Assembly (NCBI GenBank): GCA_030141605.1
Contig: JAQGDQ010001463.1
Coordinates: 1-39,806, forward strand
Length of the DNA: 39,806 nucleotides
DNA from: Tubiluchus corallicola
Lineage: Eukaryota; Priapulida; Priapulimorpha; Priapulimorphida; Tubiluchidae
Direction of reading: 5' to 3'
Positions 33,687 through 39,806 of the stretch are shown one piece after another. Both the position numbers and the translations under genes were made by a program. The notes below the pieces were generated by a model. The model did not search any database. It was not told where the DNA came from and was given only the letters and a program-made list of their open reading frames with translations. How positions within the stretch are numbered: position 1 is the stretch's first letter; every line of letters begins with the position of its first letter.

Positions 33687-36600
33687 TCACATAAAACAGT
33701 ATACTGGAAATAAGGGTACAGGTTTCACCAATTTGCAATTTCTTGTTCTAGACAAATTATCGCTGTTGAGAAATGAAAGCTTATTTGCTGTTTTCAAGCT
33801 CGGACTGCTGCCGGAAAACAGTAAACCTTCATCACTCAACGTTGAATAATGCCTTGCCTGGCTATCATCTAAACTGATGCCATAATCAGAATTGTTTAAA
33901 ACAGAACTGTGAATAGGAACCGGTTGTCGGTTATCTGAACAGAAATTAAAACTAGGAACCAGCTGTCGGTTATCTGAACAGAAATTAAAACTAGGAACCG
34001 GCTGTCGGTTATGTGAACAGAAATCAAAACTAGGAACCGGCTGTCGGTTATCTGAACAGAAATTAAAGCTAGGAACCGGCTGTCGGTTATCCGAACAGAA
34101 ATCAAAACTAGGAACCGGCTGTCGGTTATCTGAACAGAAATTAAAACTAGGAACCGGCTGTCGGTTATCTGAACAGAAATTAAAACTAGGAACCGGCTGT
34201 CGGTTATCTGAACAGAAATTAAAACTATGAGGGTTTCGATTACCGGAAGCAAAATAAGCTAAATTATCCTCCGACAGGCCAAGCAAATATTTAAAATCAT
34301 TCTTAGTTGAAAGTAAGAGATTTTGACAGCATCCAAGATTCTCTAGATAATGATAGCCAATCTCAAGATTCATAGGCCCTCTCCATATTTCTGCCGGATT
34401 ATACATAGCTCGCAAGCCTGAATAAGAATAAGAAGCGTTGCAAAAGCAGTCAACAGATGACAGCACCATCTGGAAAAAATAGAACAGTTAAGTCAGTATT
34501 TGAATATGTGACGGTGTTCATATTTTCCCACTTCTTGTACCATACTGTTTACACATTTGCGAAACTACTGAAATTTGAAGAAAATTTCATACAGCTAAAT
34601 ATACAACTTTTGTTGATTAAATCATAGGTCATATCATTCTCGCAAGTTACACTGCTCACCTTGCATCCTGCACTAACAGGTAAACGCTCAATTCTGCTGC
34701 CCATGATGCTCGCAGACGGCCTAACTGGTTCAGGTTTTGCAAGATAGTAATTTCCTAAAGGTAAAACAGTTTAGTATCAAAAAATTGAATCGTTACGTGG
34801 AAAAAACTATTCGAATAAATATATTTTTCTAGTCAGCAGTAGGCGCTCTTAGTCAGTTTAGAACAAACAACGGTGAAGTTCAACTTTTCTGTTCACTGTG
34901 CTGAATAACATGTTTTTAATGTGCTAGAAATGCCACTGGGTCATCATACTGTTATTTACTTAGTAATAATAGATACGTTATTTCATTAGCAGGTGTAAAA
35001 ATGAAGTAAATCCACAACATTTTTTATTGTCTTTAATATAAATTATAAAAATGATTGTGCAACGACTCACTGTGATTAGAGAAAAGCTTTAGACACTAAA
35101 TTAACACTGTAAGAGTGCTACATGTACAAAAGCATAAAAACAGAACTATATTAGCACTACTTTCATGACATCTCAAAATAACAAGCTTTAAACTCTCAAT
35201 TAATACCAAATTTCGGTTTAAGTTATAGTAACTTTATAAAAGCACTGATTTCAGCATACCTGCTATGAGAGGAGAATCAGAGGTTCCTGTGTAGTTTTCC
35301 ATTCCCATCACAGATGTCACTCTCATTTGCTTTCGCCACTTTGCTCTCCTATTACTAAACCAGATCTAAAAATAAATGTCTTAACTTTATTGAAATACAC
35401 TCGTGGAATTCAGGCATGCACTTAAAATTTGATATGCAGTCTAACTTTCTAAACCTCCCAACAACTGTAACCCCCCTTCAGTATTCAGCTTGTCCATAAA
35501 AAGAAATGATATTCACTCTGCACAATGCACTCTCTGTTTCTAAAAAAACCACTTGTATACACCGTGCAAGTGGTATATCTCAGAACCAAACTCTCAAAGT
35601 TCAGCATTGCTACCTCTAATTAGTACACAGATAGACAACAGCAATTGATCTAATGTTGTAACCAATATTTGTTTATCTGTTAGCAAACTGACTGTCTCGG
35701 AGACTTAGCTTTATACATTGGCTCAAGAACAAAATTCGTGAAATTGCTTCTAGCTTAGTAACTTGTGAATTTTGGGAACTAATTCTGCCAACTGTACGAG
35801 AAAGCTAGATCATGCTTTCAACAGACAGCTTGCAACAGGATTATAACACCACATGCTAAACTGCTGTAGTAATTTACTGCTAATTATACCATAATACCTG
35901 AACTCTCGTATCGGTAAGATTCAGGTTTTGAGAAAGTGCTTCTCTTATAGCGATGTCCGGATACGGCGTTTGTTTGAATGCTGCTTCTAAACTGCTCAGC
36001 TGTTGCAATGTGAATGATAGTCGTTTTCGTCTATGTTTGTTTTCCAAAAAAAGTTTTTCTCTGTTGCGCAATATGTGATTTACACCTACAGATGGCATAA
36101 ATGAGGTGTCTATTAGCTATGTAGAAAGCGATAAAATGCCGTACAGACACATACTAGAAGTTATAGCACACACGCTTGACTATAGTTACACCCATAACGA
36201 CTCGCAATGCGTCAATTTGATAAAACTTTACAAAACTGAATCAAACGTAACAATTTTGTAACATGACAGTTAAGCTAAGATTTTGAAAAATAGGGCATTT
36301 AAAGTAAAATCATATAGCTGTTCAGAGAAATTTTAAAAGTCAACAGAGCACACAGGTCAAACAAAACTGCACTGATGTGAGGCTAAGCTTCAGACTACAG
36401 CAGAACATGTGTCACTCAGAATTATGCACAAAATCATAAAGAGTGATAATCAAGTATAAAGTTCTGCTTTATAACAGAAGCAGAAAGGAAACCTTGATAA
36501 GTTCCAGTCACTGTCCCAACGAGATTGCCACTTTCTGTAGATGACGCCAGGGTTGTAACACAATCATCACTGTTAACCAGCGACTGATTACTGCTACTAC

Positions 36601-38200
36601 ACTCCTACAATAAAAAAGTGTAAGAATTCTGTAGCCCGTATTCATTTCTCAACAACATTTGTAACTTTAAACACAAAAAAATATTTTCTCACAGTCACAG
36701 TCACACTAAATTAACACAAGACATCAAAAGCATTATACTACTTCTCCCATTGTTTTAATGCGCTCACATATTTTTACTAATATTCACTTCATACGAAGCA
36801 GGAGTTACTTATTGGGCTTTCCTGGAAGTAAGTCTCTAAACTAAAAAAGGATCATAATAATTCTTGAAGAAGTTTATCTGAACAAACATGCATATAATGG
36901 AACAAAAGTAAGTTTAGAGAACGAAACCCCCGACAAAGTAAGGGTTCATTTCAATAAAGATACCCTGGGTCCAGTTTCGCAAAGCCGTCACTGACTTAAC
37001 GACATCATTATTAATAGTGAATTGAATGTAATAACGACATCGTTAACTTAGTGACGGCTTTGCGAAACCGTCCCCTGGTCAATATAGAATATCACTATCC
37101 AAGCATAAGCCAGGACAAATGACGTCCAAATTTGAGGAATTCACATTTTGCAAGTGAGACTCTCTCACATTGTCCTTTTGCAAATGCAGTGATCTATGCA
37201 TCAGTAATTTCATAATTTTCCAATTTCTGAATGCTTTTCCGCGCAATCTAATGGAACATACCTGGTGCTTGCTGAGTATCTTGCTCACACAACCATGTGA
37301 TACTCGGAGATGACGGCTTATTACGCAAGGTTTCACGCCACGCATGAACATGGCAATAATCTCGCGACGCAGCTCCGTCGGTAATGGTCTTCCGTTTTTG
37401 AACCTTCTACCAAGCTGATTGAGTTGATAAGTGCCTAAAGCAATAGAATAACCGTATTATTACACCTATTTGAATCTGTTATGAGCATATATTACACGAA
37501 GCCTAGTTCTTTAGCAAAAATTGTATAAACTGTTGTACTTGTGCAAGGACCTTTGTGTAACATTTGAGAAAAATCTACTTATTATGTTGAAAGATTCGCG
37601 TTGGATGCGAAGACCTCTAAAAATTGACAGCAAGTCAATTTTACAACAAAATTTGTGCCAAACAACTAATATTGTTAACAACTCACTATACAAAATATCT
37701 AAAAAATGGCAGACCATAGCTAGCAGGATACGTAAGCAAATTAAAGGACTAGGAAAAACGTATGATTTGAGTGGTTTGTCTGCAACTGGATGATTAACGA
37801 CAAAGTATCAATACAATGGACAATGTGATTAACATTAAACAGTTGTGCTGTCACATACTGATGTAAACTGCTTAACTCATTAAGTAGAATTTTCCCAAAC
37901 TTCCTTTCTTAAACATTCTGTTACCCATCATTTCTATCCCAGTTTGCTATACTGATTTCTTTTTTTAAATTGTCCAATAATCCATTGCTTTTTAATCATT
38001 TTTGGAATTCCACTGTGCATCAGGCACCTAACAAGTCCTTTCTTCTGGTTCCTGACTGCGATGATACATGCATGTTTCACATCATAACTTTTATTTAGTT
38101 ATCTTTTTGTAGGCATTTTAAAATTGATACGTAAAAAATTTCAGCAATGAAAAAATAATCATAACAACTTACCACTTTTCATTGGTGCACGATTTGGCAT
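33687..38200 (-). CDS. Pax-type transcription factor with half paired domain and Ser50 homeodomain, complete
   Basis: Seven exons join in frame: 38173-38200, 37262-37434, 36493-36604, 35898-36085, 35260-35365, 34660-34754 and 33687-34469, giving 494 residues. The ATG at 38200 has a good context (AACAATGCC) and an upstream in-frame TAA. Residues 10-67 are the PAI half of a paired domain (NQLG..F.NGRPLP, then [22 protein letters not shown]). Exon 3 (68-104) is Ser/Thr-rich and lacks any RED-subdomain match. Exon 4 opens with GVNHILRN, like the end of the RED domain (SSISRVLR), and runs directly into the homeodomain (122-181), with [11 protein letters not shown] giving Ser50 and Asn51, the Pax-class signature. 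PCVISR and the WRKQ end look most like Pax3/7. The C-terminus (315-418) has eight 13-residue repeats. It is a nuclear DNA-binding regulator. The subfamily is uncertain. Confidence 0.92.
33913..34228 (-). repeat. 39-bp coding minisatellite in the Pax last exon, eight units
   Basis: Units of GGAACCGGCTGTCGGTTATC + TGAACAGAAATTAAAACTA (plus strand) encode [13 protein letters not shown] on the minus strand. Substitutions are few (N/D at the fourth residue, D to H, P to L), and length is conserved so the frame is kept. The array forms residues 315-418 of the predicted protein. Confidence 0.95.
36964..37077. mobile_element. Fold-back MITE (about 114-bp palindrome) in a Pax intron
   Basis: The arms GTTTCGCAAAGCCGTCACT (36974-) and AGTGACGGCTTTGCGAAAC (-37068) are perfect inverted repeats, continued inward by ACTTAACGA/CGTTAACTTA and outward by imperfect CCTGGG/CCCCTGG. 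The central loop is about 30 bp. This is typical of a very short non-autonomous DNA transposon. Confidence 0.8.
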
Positions 38201-39590
38201 TGTTTAGATGACAGGCAAGAAGTGTGTCTTTACCTCAGGTGTATGCAATCAGGTACGCTCGCAAACGAGACTACATCAATGAAACACAAACTGTTTGTCA
38301 CTCCATCACTGGCCACAAACTCAAATGTCTGCACTGCCTGGCCGCTGTGTCACATGACTTGCTAACACTTGCAATTAAACTTACAGGTATTCACCTCATT
38401 ACAACCCTTGAATCTACAGGGCTTCCCTAATTACTGGTTATACGTAAGTAGAAAAACCAGTAACTCAGTAACATCTATGGGCACCAGATGACCATGAACC
38501 ACAGCATGTGGTCAATATTGGAGTCACAGTATAGGATATTTTTTTATCCCTACTCACCAGTGCAAAGTGATCTGAGGGTGAATACACCAATAATTTAACA
38601 AAGCAAAATTAGTTCCTGAGATCAATACCACAACTTCAAAGCCCCTAGAATCAGTTATTGAACTAACAGAAGTAATTGTCTTCTAGATATGCTTAGATAA
38701 AGCAACTTAGCTTTTACCTTCTAAACATCAGGATTCAAAAAAGACTACGCAATACAGAATTTGCAGTCATTACTACACAAATTATACCCTCTGAATGATG
38801 GCGTAATCAGCAGCAAACACTTTTGCATACTTTTTGTCCAGAAATATCACATAAACAATCGAACTAATTTATCCAATGCTTACGTCTATTACACGAAACA
38901 ACAACCTTTTTCATCAATGTATACACAATGCTGTTTATCTTTAAGATATTCTTTAAAAATACACTCAAATAAATAAATACAATATTTACTGTATATATAA
39001 TACATTTATACAACTACAATATGTATAATACATAGTGTTGTGCATTAAATATCAAAAAAAGAAAGAATTCATTCAAAATGGCACAGCACAATTTGTAAGG
39101 AGGTTTTGCATAATTTGATTTGACCACATAAGGAAAACGTTTGATCAAACTGAAGATACAGATAATTCCATAATAAAACAAAATCGCTTGCACTTATTGT
39201 GCCAGGAAATCAAGTTCTATAACTTCAAAAAAATAACGCTAAGACAGATAAGAACAAACGAACTGCAATTATTGATTTTTTGAAACTAAACTTAACGGAA
39301 GTATAGAAGGTTTTCACCTTCTTTCCTTTTGGTCAGGAAAGGTTTCAAAAATTCAATAATTCTGTGTTTATTCTAATAATCAATAATCTTAAAATTAGGA
39401 TAATAAATAATTCATTCCACAATGGGGACAATTTGCAAGCACATACATGTATTGATAAATAATTATTCAAAATTTGAATGTTACAGGCATGTGGTAAAAA
39501 GTATTTATTACGAGGTATCTGAGACATCTATGTCCTGTAATTAGCAAAACAAAAACTGACTGTTTGTCCATTATACATGTGCCACATATA
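38201..39590. other. 5' flank of the Pax gene, nothing recognised
   Basis: AT-rich sequence upstream of the first Pax coding exon. Short ORFs (for example 38224-38430 and 38761-38976) carry no family motif. I see no clear TATA box close to the start. 5' UTR and regulatory DNA are presumed. Confidence 0.45.
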
Positions 39591-39806
39591 CAGGGTTGTC
39601 TAAAAAAAACATTCCCACAAAATAACTTCTAGTCCCGCCATCCTGGGAGTGGCAGATGCTCGAAAAACAGCCGTTTTTCCTTTGAAGCTGAAATTTACAG
39701 CTCTTTGAAAAAAAGAGGAGAAACTGGGCTACGAGTTGATGTCGATCTCTTAGAAACACACCTCTACCAAAATGTAGGATTATAAGCTAATTTGAGGGAA
39801 CATTTT
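39591..39806. mobile_element. Possible left end of a Tc1/mariner-like element, cut by the window edge
   Basis: CAGGGTTGTCTAAAAAAAACATTCCCAC, preceded by TA, has the form of mariner-type terminal repeats (CAGGGTGTCC-like). The sequence after it is more GC-rich and unlike the flank. The other terminus would lie beyond 39806, so this is unproven. Confidence 0.35.

Noticed and set aside
37521-37793. 90-codon plus-strand ORF in Pax intron 1
   Set aside because: No recognisable domain, antisense to a well-supported intron, and AT-rich.

Overview
The window reads as AT-rich nuclear DNA from an invertebrate animal. Genes are split by GT-AG introns of about 0.3-6.7 kb, intergenic DNA is full of microsatellites, MITEs and a decayed LINE, and the genes (cadherin, Pax homeobox, glutathione reductase, LRR ectodomain protein) are metazoan. 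A true glutathione reductase argues against many insects, which rely on thioredoxin reductase. I cannot name the species or phylum. All gene models were assembled by eye from splice signals, reading phase and motifs.

Layout. 1-7717 (minus): the 5' part of a cadherin gene, seven exons, running off the left edge; three introns carry minisatellites (31, about 38 and 30 bp periods). 7718-10730: intergenic, with a pogo/Tigger-like MITE; an LTR-like block lies just before it, at about 6720-7045, inside the first cadherin intron. 10731-20739 (minus): a complete four-exon glutathione reductase (460 aa). Its 6.7-kb second intron contains, on the opposite strand, an intronless secreted LRR gene (14233-15870) with a TATA box and a MITE just upstream, then two minisatellites (53 and 39 bp). 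21400-26175: two GA-rich tracts on either side of a dead jockey/CR1-type LINE. 26320-27340: about 1 kb of CAN-trinucleotide sequence, followed by a GC-rich block. 30112-32264 (plus): a three-exon, all-phase-0 gene for a 166-aa protein predicted to form four helices, tentatively a class I (CNTF/CLCF1-like) helical cytokine. 33687-38200 (minus): a complete seven-exon Pax-type gene (494 aa).

Most notable: the Pax protein has the N-terminal (PAI) half of the paired domain and a Ser50 homeodomain, but the exon that should encode the C-terminal (RED) half is replaced by Ser/Thr-rich sequence, and its C-terminus carries eight in-frame 13-residue repeats. The small four-helix gene is the other candidate for something undescribed. 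The genes share no obvious pathway; this looks like an ordinary stretch of unrelated neighbours.
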